DNA of 64,000 nt, taken from NCBI RefSeq assembly GCF_016892705.1, contig NZ_JAFEMB010000004.1, positions 1 through 64,000 on the forward strand, read 5' to 3'. A program made the translations under genes and the position numbers. The notes beneath the pieces are model-generated. The model made no database searches. It worked only from the letters and a program-made list of their open reading frames with translations, and was not told the origin of the DNA. Shown here piece by piece: positions 1 through 8,592 of the stretch (its first letter is position 1; the number at the start of each line of letters is the position of its first letter). The stretch is from Microvirga pudoricolor. Its GTDB lineage: Bacteria; Pseudomonadota; Alphaproteobacteria; Rhizobiales; Beijerinckiaceae.

Positions 1-129
1 TTTTTGTCTCCAAAACACCTCAGCAACACCCCAAAACCCCAACCCTCAAACCAGAAAAAACACCTCACATAAGGAAAAAACCCGATCAACCCAGACCAAA
101 CCTATGTCGGAGCCGCGTTCCTTATCGGG
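1..129. other. A/C-rich, G-poor non-coding edge
   Basis: Between positions 11 and 100 about 79 of 90 bases on the + strand are A or C. This is unlike anything else in the window. It begins right after the stop codon of the leftward aldolase gene. Read on the + strand it is C-rich and G-poor, the composition of Rho-loading sites, so it could stop transcripts entering from the left; that is inference. It could equally be a poor-quality contig end. I see no gene or clear hairpin in it. Confidence 0.4.
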
Positions 130-1062
130 TCAAACTGCCCTCTGCCTGGAGGGGTCGGCCTGCGGGCGGAAATCAGATCGCACGGGCAGTTGCTCCAGAG
201 CATCGCGGATAGCTTCCCTGTCGCGATCCTTCACCCTTAGCATCGGGGCCCTAGGAAAACTGTCGGAAAGGCCTTGCAGACCCTGAGCTGCTTTGATCCG
301 TGCGGGGAGATCATCTCCCTTGAGCGTATTCCACAGTCGAACCAACCCAGCGTGGATCTCGACTGCGCGGACTGTGTTTCCAGCCTGAATGGCGTTCCAC
401 AATTCAACGTTTGGGCCTGGCGCCGCGCTGGCGACCGCTGCAATAGATCCTGCGGCTCCGAGTTGGTAGCAACTCATCAATGCATTGTCGATCGCCGCAT
501 AGACTTTATCCGGCCCGATCTCAGCGACCAGATTTGAGTAAGCTTCAAAGCTTTTGTCGCTCTGCTTCACACCGCACACTTCCGGGATCGTCTTCAGAAT
601 CGTCGCGCAGGTTGCGGGGCTCAGAATGTCCCAGGGCAGAACGTTGTAGATTATGACCGGCACGTCAGCGGCCGCCGATAAGGTTCGGTAAAATTCGAGC
701 AATCCTTCGATCGAAGGTCGGAAGATGTAATGCGGTGGCGCGATCTGCAGAGCTTCGATGCGTACATGCTTGAGTGCTTCGATACGGCCCAAGGCGGAGC
801 GTGCACTGTCGACGATGATACTCGCGATAACGGGTATCTGACCTGAAACACAGTCGACCGCGGCGCTGGTCAATATGGCGAGCTCGTCGGCTTCAAGCGT
901 GTATCCTTCCCCGGTGCTGCCGCCAACAACGACACCGTGAACTCCGTGAGAGAGCGCCCAGTCGACCTCGCTTCTGAAAGCCTGCAGATCAAGCTCACCT
1001 GTGCTGTCGAAAGGCGTCGTCAATGGGACGAGCACCCCGCGTAGCTTATTGTCAGTACTCAT
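130..1062 (-). CDS. Dihydrodipicolinate synthase/N-acetylneuraminate lyase family aldolase
   Basis: A class I aldolase of the DapA/NanA superfamily, 310 residues, the usual length. The phosphate/carboxylate loop reads GGSTGEGYTL near residue 50, the conserved tyrosine is in IYNVLPWD, and the Schiff-base lysine is in GVKQSD. Such enzymes cleave or form 2-keto acids with pyruvate; a biosynthetic DapA is less likely because the gene sits in a catabolic cluster beside a regulator and importer. I place the start at the ATG at 1062, because the in-frame TTG six bases further up has no better ribosome site. It follows the IclR gene by 15 bases and is probably cotranscribed with it. The substrate cannot be read from sequence; a sugar-derived 2-keto-3-deoxy acid is a reasonable guess. 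Confidence 0.88.
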   Translation of the reverse strand: MSTDNKLRGVLVPLTTPFDSTGELDLQAFRSEVDWALSHGVHGVVVGGSTGEGYTLEADELAILTSAAVDCVSGQIPVIASIIVDSARSALGRIEALKHVRIEALQIAPPHYIFRPSIEGLLEFYRTLSAAADVPVIIYNVLPWDILSPATCATILKTIPEVCGVKQSDKSFEAYSNLVAEIGPDKVYAAIDNALMSCYQLGAAGSIAAVASAAPGPNVELWNAIQAGNTVRAVEIHAGLVRLWNTLKGDDLPARIKAAQGLQGLSDSFPRAPMLRVKDRDREAIRDALEQLPVRSDFRPQADPSRQRAV

Positions 1063-1077
1063 TGGCAATCAAGCCTC

Positions 1078-1941
1078 TTAGGATCGGCGAGGATCGTGGC
1101 CCAGCGACCTCGAAATCTGGTCAGCCGTCGAGGTGACGATCGGAGCGATCGTCAACACCCGATCACGTGTCAATCGATCGGCCGGACCACTCACGCTTAT
1201 CGCCGCAAACACTCGATCTGCTGCATTGTAAATCGGTGCCGCGACGCAGCGTATATTCGGTTGATGCTCCCCTTCATCGACAGCATACCCACGCTTCGCT
1301 ATCTGACGAAGTTCTTTTCGAAGATCAGCCGGGTCCGTTATCGTGCTGGGTGTGTATGGAACCAAACCTTGCTTGATAATCTTCTCGATCGTTCTCTCAT
1401 CTTGGAATGCCAAGGCGGCTTTTCCGACCCCTGTGCAATATGACGGTGAGATAGAGAGCGTCGTTGTCCAGTTCACGCTAGATCCGCTCGGTTCCAAATG
1501 CTCCACCGAAACCATATTCGTTCCATCGAAGACACAAAGGTGCGAGCCCTCGCCCGTCGCCTTGATGAGCCGATCTACAAGTGGTCGTGCTTCGTTGAAT
1601 ACATCGAGATTGCCGAGAACAATGCTGCCGAGTTCGAACAGGCGAATACCCATCCGGTACCGATCTCGACCCTTGTCTTGCTCAAGGAGCTTCACCTCGC
1701 GCAAGCTGCTGACCAAGCGATGAACCGTCGTCTTCGGCATCCCGCAGCGCTCTGAAATTTCACTGAGGCTCAGACTCCGGTCATACCGATTGAAGCAATC
1801 GAGAACGACCATGAGCTTTCGCATGGACTTCAAAGAACCTCGTTCCGCTGTTTCGGATCCAGTCTTTCGAGCCGGCTTTCGTTCGCTCTTCGATGTCGCC
1901 CTGTCAGTCAACGTTGAGCGGTCCTCAATTTTCGCAGTCAT
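1078..1941 (-). CDS. IclR family transcriptional regulator
   Basis: 287 residues. After a basic, poorly ordered N-terminal tail of about 35 residues comes the IclR winged helix: LSLSEISERCGMPKTTVHRL is the helix-turn-helix. The C-terminal effector domain follows, with VGKAALAF, a GYAVDEGEHQ segment and a VAAPIY strand, all typical of the family. The start ATG at 1941 is preceded by AGGAAAG at good spacing. It is divergent from the importer genes starting at 2452 and directly upstream of the aldolase, so it probably controls both in response to the imported compound or a breakdown product. Confidence 0.92.
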   Translation of the reverse strand: MTAKIEDRSTLTDRATSKSERKPARKTGSETAERGSLKSMRKLMVVLDCFNRYDRSLSLSEISERCGMPKTTVHRLVSSLREVKLLEQDKGRDRYRMGIRLFELGSIVLGNLDVFNEARPLVDRLIKATGEGSHLCVFDGTNMVSVEHLEPSGSSVNWTTTLSISPSYCTGVGKAALAFQDERTIEKIIKQGLVPYTPSTITDPADLRKELRQIAKRGYAVDEGEHQPNIRCVAAPIYNAADRVFAAISVSGPADRLTRDRVLTIAPIVTSTADQISRSLGHDPRRS

Positions 1942-2451
1942 GCTTTCCTACTCTATAGATCCATCAGCAGGAACAAAATGGAAGTCTTCTGGTGGCGCAT
2001 ACAACGTTAATATATGAATTATTGTTGCGCAATTAAGGGTAGCGGTGCCTTCTGGCTCGGTGAACAGGACGGATGTTGAACTGATAAGTTGAGTGCCAAG
2101 ATCAACCCAAAGACCAATAACCCGGTTGTCAACATGAGATCCGGTTCAATGCGAAGCGGATCGGCGTGGCTAAGCCCGTACGAAACGGGTTCCTCTTGAC
2201 CCATGTATGCGTCATGCCGCTCCAGCCTACCATCCGCGCGGCACCGTCCCAAAGGAAACAGCAACTTTCGTCTAGCCCCTCGCCATGAGCCAGAGGCGGG
2301 ACCAGCACCTCCGAGATTCAAATTCAAAGCTTACGGCGAATAGCGATTGACATCGGCTCGAGGCGGCGCAAAATTAACTTATTCCGCTATCCGGAGTTCT
2401 GTACGCAAAAGATGTGTCTTTGGTTTCAAAAGGCGCTTGAGGGAGGAAAGT
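1942..2451. other. Intergenic region between divergent IclR and importer genes
   Basis: About 510 bases. It should hold the promoters and operator for the IclR gene and the importer operon. An 8-base palindrome ttgcgcaa lies at 2025-2032 in an A/T-rich stretch, a possible operator core. A leftward reading frame (2019-2327) contains one hydrophobic stretch (TTGLLVFGLILALNLSVQ) flanked by low-similarity sequence. It has no visible ribosome site and I do not call it a gene; it could be a decayed membrane-protein fragment. Confidence 0.4.
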
Positions 2452-3264
2452 ATGCTGGGATCATCGAGATATCGTTCCATCGTGGCATCCGCGTTGCTAA
2501 TCGCGGGTGCTGTCGTCGCGAGCTGCGTGCCTTCCGAGGCGCAGACGATCAAAGAAATCGTCGCCAAGAAGAAGATATCCATCGGCGTCATGACCGGGAT
2601 ACCGCCCTACGATACGGTAGATACAAGTGGAAAGACAATCGGTTATAACGTCGACTTGGCGAATTTGATCGGCAAATACCTCGGCGTCGAAGTCGAAATC
2701 GTGCCGGTGAACAATTCGTCCAGAATTGCGGCTCTGGAATCTGGTAAAATCGACGTCCAGATCGCTTTGGCGACTGCGACCCCTGAGCGAGCCAAGGTTG
2801 TGATGTTTACCTCCCCATATGGGAGCTATGACATGTCGCTCATCGGGGCGAAGACCGCAAATATCAAGAAAGTCGACGATCTGGCTGGGAAGAAAGTTTC
2901 TGTTCCGAAAGGCAGCACGCAGGACCTGACTATCTCCGCGTTCAATTTCCCGGGGATGCAGGTGGTCCGGTTTGACGACGACGCCACGGCAATGCAGGCG
3001 CTGGTATCCGGCCAAGTCGACGCAACCGCCGCACCTGCCGTCATGGCGAACGACCTGCTCAAGAAGAATGGTCTGGAGCGGCTGGAGGTAAAAACTCCGA
3101 TCTACTCTCAGTATCAATCAATGGCCGTCCGCATGGGCTCTTTCGAACTCCTGCAATGGCTCAACAATTTCATCTTCTACATCCGAACCGACGGTCAGCT
3201 CGACGCGCTTCACAAGAAGTGGACAGGCGTCCCCGTCCCCAACCAACCGCTGCCGTCCTTCTAG
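2452..3264 (+). CDS. Polar amino acid-class ABC transporter substrate-binding protein
   Basis: 270 residues, family 3 solute-binding protein (SBP_bac_3). The start is the ATG at 2452 behind GGGAGG; an in-frame upstream start would add 35 residues with no signal-like features. The N-terminus is a signal sequence with a hydrophobic core; VASC at residues 22-25 could serve as a lipobox, or cleavage may follow SEA. The mature part shows the family marks: IGVMTGIPPYD, GYNVDLANLIGKYLGVEVEIVPV, the RIAALESGKIDVQIA block and the ATPERAKVV block. It delivers the ligand to the two permeases that follow. This family carries amino acids and opine-like compounds, so the ligand may be nitrogenous. Confidence 0.92.
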   Translation: MLGSSRYRSIVASALLIAGAVVASCVPSEAQTIKEIVAKKKISIGVMTGIPPYDTVDTSGKTIGYNVDLANLIGKYLGVEVEIVPVNNSSRIAALESGKIDVQIALATATPERAKVVMFTSPYGSYDMSLIGAKTANIKKVDDLAGKKVSVPKGSTQDLTISAFNFPGMQVVRFDDDATAMQALVSGQVDATAAPAVMANDLLKKNGLERLEVKTPIYSQYQSMAVRMGSFELLQWLNNFIFYIRTDGQLDALHKKWTGVPVPNQPLPSF

Positions 3265-3389
3265 TGCGACACTGAATGCGACCCTCTCGATAAACGAAAT
3301 GTCTGAAGGCGGAGAAACTTGGAGAGGTCGACACGCCTTTCCACTCTGCCTTCGATTTCCGAAGTTCAAACGATAGGCGCCAGAAATCC

Positions 3390-4106
3390 ATGGCCTATGA
3401 GATGCAGTTCCAACCGGTGCTCAATTATGCCCCGGATCTCATCGATGGAACGGTCACCACCCTCGTCTTGGCGTCTCAATCCATCGCGCTGGGTGTCATC
3501 CTTGGCGGATTGGGAGCAATCGGTCGCACGGAAGGACCGTCATGGCTGTCGATCGCCATTTCCACCTATGTAGAAGTCTTTCGGAATACACCGCTGCTCG
3601 TCCAGCTGTTTCTGGTATTTTTCGCACTTCCCATGATAGGACTTCAGGTGCCCGTCATGGTGGCGGCAGTCCTTGCAATGGCTCTCAATCTCGGGGCCTA
3701 TGCCACAGAGATCATCCGGGCGGGTATTGTCGCCATTCCCAAGGCCCAAATCGAAGCCGGTCTTTCTCTCGGCCTGTCAAGGTTCCAAATCATACGTCAT
3801 ATCATCTTCATCCCGGCCTTGATGATCATATATCCGGCTCTGACGAGCCAACTGACCTTGACGCTTCTAGGCACAAGCATAGCTTCGGCAATATCGGCGG
3901 CCGAACTTTCGAGCGCTGCAAGCGTCATCGAGTCGAAAACCTTCAGAAGCCTGGAGACATACATCACCATCGCCTTGATCTATATCAGCCTGACTTTCAT
4001 GTTCAGGTTCTTGTATTGGATTATTGGCAAGATCCTGTTTCACCGAAAGGTCGTCACATCCAAGAATGTCGTTGAGGATCCTCTTCTGACGGGAGCTGGG
4101 GCATGA
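3390..4106 (+). CDS. Amino acid ABC transporter permease (HisM/GlnP type)
   Basis: 238 residues with about five hydrophobic spans. Family motifs are visible: VEVFRNTPLLVQLFLVFF, and an EAA-like loop IEAGLSLGLSRFQIIRHIIF, which contacts the ATPase. It forms a heterodimer with the permease encoded next, whose ATG overlaps its stop by four bases. The gene starts 125 bases after the binding protein gene. Confidence 0.92.
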   Translation: MAYEMQFQPVLNYAPDLIDGTVTTLVLASQSIALGVILGGLGAIGRTEGPSWLSIAISTYVEVFRNTPLLVQLFLVFFALPMIGLQVPVMVAAVLAMALNLGAYATEIIRAGIVAIPKAQIEAGLSLGLSRFQIIRHIIFIPALMIIYPALTSQLTLTLLGTSIASAISAAELSSAASVIESKTFRSLETYITIALIYISLTFMFRFLYWIIGKILFHRKVVTSKNVVEDPLLTGAGA

Positions 4107-4756
4107 TCCAGACCTTCAGCTGGGATCATGTCATCTTCCTCTTGCGGGGCGCGACCTGGACCTTGAGCCTGTCCATCATCTCGTTTCTCGTTGGCGGTGC
4201 GGTAGCCCTGCTCTTGGCGCCCCTCAGGGTTCTTGGCCCCTCTCCAGTCCGCGCGAGCATCAGTGGTTATGTTCAGATTGTACAAGCAACACCGTTGCTG
4301 ATCGTGGTTTTCCTAGCCTTCTATGGTCTTAGCTTCCTGAACATTCATCTCCCGCCCCTTTTCGCTGCGGGAATATCGCTTTCGATCTATTCATCCGCCT
4401 TTCTCATCGAGATATGGAGAGGATGTATTCAAGCGATAGGACGGCCACAATGGGAGGCTGGCGACGCGCTTGCCCTCTCCCTAGTCCAGCAACTGCGATA
4501 CATCATTCTTCCGCAGGCCTTTAGGATCGCCATACCGCCGACAGTCGGCTTCATGGTTCAAGTGGTCAAGAACACCTCTGTCGTGGCCCTGATTGGCTTC
4601 GTGGAACTGACGCGTGCCGGTCAACTTCTCAACAACATCACGTTCCAACCGTTCGCCGTCTTTTTGACGGTTGCGGCAATCTATTTCTGTGTCTGCTTTC
4701 CTCTCTCCCTCACAAGCAAGTATCTCTCTTGGAGGATCAATGTCGCCCATCGTTGA
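4103..4756 (+). CDS. Amino acid ABC transporter permease (HisQ/GlnP type)
   Basis: 217 residues, membrane protein of the polar amino acid permease family. QATPLLIVVFLAFYG corresponds to the family's NTPLL motif, and WEAGDALALS with VKNTSVVALIGFVELTRAG are the typical EAA and following segments. Start ATG overlaps the previous stop (ATGA). Its end overlaps the start of the ATPase gene by 17 bases, so the three genes are tightly coupled in translation. Confidence 0.92.
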   Translation: MIQTFSWDHVIFLLRGATWTLSLSIISFLVGGAVALLLAPLRVLGPSPVRASISGYVQIVQATPLLIVVFLAFYGLSFLNIHLPPLFAAGISLSIYSSAFLIEIWRGCIQAIGRPQWEAGDALALSLVQQLRYIILPQAFRIAIPPTVGFMVQVVKNTSVVALIGFVELTRAGQLLNNITFQPFAVFLTVAAIYFCVCFPLSLTSKYLSWRINVAHR

Positions 4757-5465
4757 GCTCAAGCGCATCAGCAAATCCTACGGGGCCGTCAAGGTGTTCG
4801 AGGGCATCTCACTGAGCGTCAAGCCGGGTGAGGTCGTAGCCGTCATCGGACGCAGCGGTTCCGGAAAAAGCACGATGCTACGTTGTATCAATGGACTCGA
4901 GCGAATTCAAGGTGGCGAGATTCACGTTGCCGGACACTGCATTAAGCCAGAAACGAAGAACCTTCAGGAATTGCGACTTGATGTTGGAATGGTTTTCCAG
5001 AGCTACGCGCTGTTCCCGCACCTCACCGTCAGGGAAAACATCACCCTGGCGCCACGAGTTGTTAAGAAGCTACGCTCTGAAGAGGCCGACGCGGTAGCTG
5101 CATCGGTTCTGAAAAGCGTTGGGCTGATAGAGAAAATCGACGCCTACCCGGATTCACTGTCGGGCGGGCAGCAGCAGCGGGTCGCCATTGCACGCGCGCT
5201 GGCCATGAAGCCGAAAGTCATGTTGTTCGACGAGGTCACTTCCGCTTTGGATCCGGAGCTTACGGGTGAGGTCCTCAAGGTGATGGAAGAACTTGCCGCT
5301 GCGGGCATGACTATGATTCTGGTGACCCATGAGATGAGGTTTGCCGAGAACATCGCTGATACGACCGTCTTCATGCACAAAGGGAAAATTTGGGAAGAAG
5401 GAGCGTCGAATGAGCTCTTCACAAACCCAAAAACGCCGGAGCTGAGAGGCTTCATTCAGGCTTAG
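4740..5465 (+). CDS. Amino acid ABC transporter ATP-binding protein (GlnQ/HisP type)
   Basis: 241 residues, full length for the family. Walker A is GRSGSGKST (37-45), the Q-loop is in VGMVFQSYALFPH, the signature is LSGGQQQRVA, Walker B is VMLFDEVTSALD and the switch histidine is in LVTHEMRF. The start is the ATG at 4740 behind GGAGG, inside the end of the permease gene. It powers the importer of genes 2452-4756. Confidence 0.94.
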   Translation: MSPIVELKRISKSYGAVKVFEGISLSVKPGEVVAVIGRSGSGKSTMLRCINGLERIQGGEIHVAGHCIKPETKNLQELRLDVGMVFQSYALFPHLTVRENITLAPRVVKKLRSEEADAVAASVLKSVGLIEKIDAYPDSLSGGQQQRVAIARALAMKPKVMLFDEVTSALDPELTGEVLKVMEELAAAGMTMILVTHEMRFAENIADTTVFMHKGKIWEEGASNELFTNPKTPELRGFIQA

Positions 5466-5514
5466 CATTGGTCCCGAAGGACTGAACCTGATCGCTTTTT
5501 GTAAGGTGACTCAC

Positions 5515-6549
5515 ATGCCGAAGTGGAACGTTGTCTATTGTGACCAGCCGCATCCGATCGCGCCTGAGATCGCTGCCCTTAGCAACGACTTCAATCTCAT
5601 TCGGCTGCCGGCGGATGCGAGTCGGGAGGAAGGCTTGAGCATCCTCAGAACCGCTCACGTCTATCATAATCCGAATCCGCCCTGGCGCCTGGATCGGGAA
5701 GTGCTTGAGCAATGTCCGGAGCTCTTGTTCGCGTCTCCCGACGGTGCAGGGTATGACAGCATCGACGTGTCTGAATGCACTGACCGTGGCGTCTGCGTTG
5801 CAAATCAATCGGGACTGAACTCGGGCACGGTCGCGGAGTTCGCAGTATCCGTCATGTTGGCGCATGCGCACCGGATTCTGCCTGCAGATCGAGCCATGCG
5901 GCGTGACCGCAGCTGGACCCGACTCTCCTTTACCGGCAGCGATCTGCGAGGAAAGACGCTTGGAATCGTCGGGTTCGGTAACATTGGCTCCCAAGTAGGT
6001 GACATTTGCCGAAATGGCTTCGAGATGAACGTTCTCGCTTATGACCCCTTCGTCTCCGAGGAGAGAGTTCGGGCAAGAGGCGCCGAACCGGCCACGCTTG
6101 AGACAGTGCTGTCGGAGAGCGATGTTGTGACTGTTCATATGCCGTTGTCCAAGGATACCCAGGGGATCATCGGAAGGCGTGAGCTTGAAAGAATGAAACA
6201 CGATGCCCTTCTGATCACGACAGCCAGGGGAGGCGTCGTCGATGAGAACGCACTCTACGAAGTCCTCCGATCCGGGCATCTCAGTGGAGCTGGTATCGAT
6301 GTCTGGCTCGAAGAACCGCCCAGCATCAATAACCCGCTTTTGACCTTGGACAATGTCATAGCAACACCGCATATCGCAGGAAGTACGCGACAGGGATACC
6401 GGGCGGTGTCGGTTGCCGCGGCTGAGCAAATCGTCGCCGTTCTCAGTGGCGAGAAACCCAAACGTATTATCAATCCAAACGTCTGGCCAAAGTTTCTGGA
6501 GCGGTTGCACGCATCGATAAAGAGCTCTCTGCTGACAGAGGCAGGTTGA
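5515..6549 (+). CDS. D-isomer-specific 2-hydroxyacid dehydrogenase
   Basis: 344 residues, NAD(P)-dependent dehydrogenase of the SerA/glyoxylate reductase family. The nucleotide-binding turn is GFGNIGSQVG, and the catalytic triad is visible as Arg in TTARGGVVDE, Glu in DVWLEEPP and His in TPHIAGST. There is no C-terminal ACT domain, so it is not a full-length regulated SerA. The ATG at 5515 has TAAGGTG six bases upstream; the GTG at 5506 is part of that ribosome site. It lies 49 bases after the ATPase gene and probably belongs to the importer operon. It would oxidise a 2-hydroxyacid or reduce a 2-keto acid; substrate unknown. Confidence 0.9.
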   Translation: MPKWNVVYCDQPHPIAPEIAALSNDFNLIRLPADASREEGLSILRTAHVYHNPNPPWRLDREVLEQCPELLFASPDGAGYDSIDVSECTDRGVCVANQSGLNSGTVAEFAVSVMLAHAHRILPADRAMRRDRSWTRLSFTGSDLRGKTLGIVGFGNIGSQVGDICRNGFEMNVLAYDPFVSEERVRARGAEPATLETVLSESDVVTVHMPLSKDTQGIIGRRELERMKHDALLITTARGGVVDENALYEVLRSGHLSGAGIDVWLEEPPSINNPLLTLDNVIATPHIAGSTRQGYRAVSVAAAEQIVAVLSGEKPKRIINPNVWPKFLERLHASIKSSLLTEAG

Positions 6550-6573
6550 ATGTCCGATATGGATTTAATGCGG

Positions 6574-6601
6574 ATCTGAAAAGAAGTATTTCAGATGTTT
6601 T
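6574..6601 (+). terminator. Probable terminator after the dehydrogenase gene
   Basis: Inverted repeat atctgaaa (6574-6581) and tttcagat (6589-6596) followed by gttttc. The stem is A/T-rich and the T-run short, so it is a modest terminator or possibly an operator. It sits 24 bases after the dehydrogenase stop and ahead of a new promoter, which fits separation of two transcription units. Confidence 0.45.
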
Positions 6602-6736
6602 CGGGCTGAATTTCAACTTACCTGGACGGCGTAGAGAACTTTCATCGTGATGAATAACCGACGATTGTCTGCTTGAATAATATTGTCAGCATTGAATTAA
6701 CTCTTGGGTTTGCGTCGGTTCCATAGAGACAGGCAA

Positions 6737-6764
6737 TTGACAACGTCACATCGAGACGTATCAT
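6737..6764 (+). promoter_or_regulatory. Sigma-70 type promoter with a palindrome in the spacer
   Basis: ttgaca at 6737-6742 and tatcat at 6759-6764 are separated by 16 bases, a close match to the housekeeping consensus. The spacer carries acgtc-N7-gacgt (6743-6759), an inverted repeat well placed for a repressor to block polymerase. The predicted transcript would start near 6771 and reach the kinase start codon after about 38 bases. Confidence 0.55.
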
Positions 6765-6808
6765 GTTTTCCGAAATGTGGAATTAAGAACCGGAAATGGG
6801 AGGCGACA

Positions 6809-7720
6809 TTGGCTGCGCGCGTGCTTTGTGTCGGGGTGGCAGTTCAAGACAATATATTTGCCGTCGAGAAGATTCCCTCCTCCCCGACGAAAAACTTCGC
6901 CACGGACTTCGGCGAAGCTGGTGGCGGGCCTGCCGCCAACGCTGCTGTCACGGTCTCGCGGCTGGGCGGACAGGCCGCATTATGGGCGCGCGTCGGGGGA
7001 GATCATCTAGGCGAGCGCATCATTAAAGAGCTACGTGAATCTGGTGTCGACACAAGGCACATCCGCCAGATACCCGGGCGCCGATCTGGTGTTTCGGCTG
7101 TCGTCGTTGATCGCAACGGCGAGCGGATGATCACCGCATACGCCGACAAGGAGCTTGATCGAAACCCGGACTGGCTTCCGGTCGATGAGATCGATTCCTT
7201 CGATGCCGTGCTGGCTGATGTCCGGTGGCCAACTGCATCGGAGCGCGTTTTAAGAGCGGCAAGAGATAAGAGCGTGCCGTCCGTTCTGGATGCGGATCTA
7301 ACGACCGACGATGCCATCGCGAAGCTCGCTCCCCTTGCAGATCATACGGTGTTCTCCTTGCCAGGACTGCAACGCTTCACGGACATATCTGATCCTCAAG
7401 AGGCTCTTCAGTCAGCCCAGGCGCGTGTAGGCGGACTGGTCGGGGTCACATTAGGCTCACGTGGATTCACATGGCTGGAGGCGGGGAAACCCTGTCATGT
7501 CCCTGCCTTCACGGTGGAAGCGATCGATACGCTCGCAGCTGGAGATGTCTTTCATGGAGCCTATGCCTTGGGTATCGCAGAAGGACGTGGCGTTGCCGAT
7601 GCCGCCAGACTGGCGGCCGCGACAGCTGCCTTGAAGTGCACCCGGTGGGGAGGGCGAGCCGGGATACCCGCTAGAAGCGAAGTCGAATCGCTGCTCCAGG
7701 GTCAGTTGGCCGCCACTTAA
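6809..7720 (+). CDS. PfkB family carbohydrate kinase, YihV (sulfofructose kinase)-like
   Basis: 303 residues from a TTG start at 6809 behind GGGAGG. The longer frame upstream adds a Cys/Arg/His-rich leader unlike any PfkB protein. Ribokinase-fold marks: GGGPAAN (38-44) near the sugar site, DTLAAGD (240-246) with catalytic Asp246. From memory, several blocks match E. coli YihV, the 6-deoxy-6-sulfofructose kinase: ADVRW (136-140), DHTVFSLPGL, GDVFHGA, and AALKCTRWGGRAGIP near the end. This suggests phosphorylation of a ketose or sulfo-ketose at C1, feeding the class I aldolase two genes downstream. No sulfoquinovose isomerase or glycosidase is in the window, so the substrate stays open. First gene of a four-gene operon. 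Confidence 0.85.
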   Translation: MAARVLCVGVAVQDNIFAVEKIPSSPTKNFATDFGEAGGGPAANAAVTVSRLGGQAALWARVGGDHLGERIIKELRESGVDTRHIRQIPGRRSGVSAVVVDRNGERMITAYADKELDRNPDWLPVDEIDSFDAVLADVRWPTASERVLRAARDKSVPSVLDADLTTDDAIAKLAPLADHTVFSLPGLQRFTDISDPQEALQSAQARVGGLVGVTLGSRGFTWLEAGKPCHVPAFTVEAIDTLAAGDVFHGAYALGIAEGRGVADAARLAAATAALKCTRWGGRAGIPARSEVESLLQGQLAAT

Positions 7721-7756
7721 AATCTAAATGCCTCGTTCGAAATGGAGACGATCAGA

Positions 7757-8584
7757 ATGAAAAGCGAATCCTTCCCGATCAGAAAACGACTTGACGCCAA
7801 TGAGACAACGTTTGGTGCCACAGTTTACTCAGGGTCCTGTCTTGCAGTTGAAGCCATGGGTCACTGGGGGCTTGATTTCGCCTTCATCGATGCGGAGCAC
7901 ACCGCCTTCTCGGTCTCCGGAGACATCGAGAAGATGATCATGTCAGCGAAGCTCACAGGCATATCGCCGATGATCCGCGTGCCGAGCGTCAACGAGGTTG
8001 ATGTCCGCAAAGTCTTCGAAATGGGAGCCGAGGGCGTCATCGTTCCGCAAGTGAAAACCGCCGATGAGATGCGCACGATCGTTCGGGCGGCGAAATTCCC
8101 TCCCATCGGAAGGCGGGGTGGCGATGCATCCGTCCGCTCGGCTCGCTGGGCGGGCCCCGGATTCAACTGGCCTGAATATACCGAAGCCGCGAATGCGAGC
8201 ACGCTCGTCATTCCCATGGCGGAAAACTTCGAGTTCTTCGATAATCTCGATGAGATCCTCGAAGTCGACGGAATTGACATCGTCAATTATGGACCTGTTG
8301 ACTACGCACTGTCCAAGCATTTGCCAGTGGATTACTCGATGTCCGGCAAGGAAATCGACCAGCTTCTCGATCTGCTGATCGCCAAGTGCCACGCTAGGGG
8401 CATCAAGGTCATGGCGCCATGCATTCCAACAAGCCTGGAGAATGCACAACGACTTATCGAGAAGGGAGTCGATATGCTGATCATGGGCAATGACATGATG
8501 TACATTAATAACGGATGTCGTCAGGCCAGGGAGGGCGTCATCGACCATGTACGCGCCACGGCGCCTCTGGCGCGAGCGAGCTGA
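7757..8584 (+). CDS. HpcH/HpaI family class II aldolase
   Basis: 275 residues, metal-dependent pyruvate/2-keto acid aldolase family. FIDAEHTAFS (43-52) holds the general-base histidine, Arg74 in IRVPS binds the keto acid, VIVPQVKTADEM is the following strand, and IPMAENFEFF carries metal-ligand Glu. I choose ATG 7757, which has GGAGA upstream; the in-frame ATG at 7742 would give five extra residues. It follows the kinase by 36 bases. Members cleave 4-hydroxy-2-keto acids into pyruvate and an aldehyde. Its role beside a second, unrelated aldolase is unclear. Confidence 0.87.
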   Translation: MKSESFPIRKRLDANETTFGATVYSGSCLAVEAMGHWGLDFAFIDAEHTAFSVSGDIEKMIMSAKLTGISPMIRVPSVNEVDVRKVFEMGAEGVIVPQVKTADEMRTIVRAAKFPPIGRRGGDASVRSARWAGPGFNWPEYTEAANASTLVIPMAENFEFFDNLDEILEVDGIDIVNYGPVDYALSKHLPVDYSMSGKEIDQLLDLLIAKCHARGIKVMAPCIPTSLENAQRLIEKGVDMLIMGNDMMYINNGCRQAREGVIDHVRATAPLARAS

Positions 8585-8592
8585 GGCGCGCC

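Noticed and set aside
2019..2327. 102-codon leftward frame between the IclR and importer genes as a real gene
   Set aside because: Only one hydrophobic stretch looks protein-like; no ribosome site, no family recognised and low-quality flanks.
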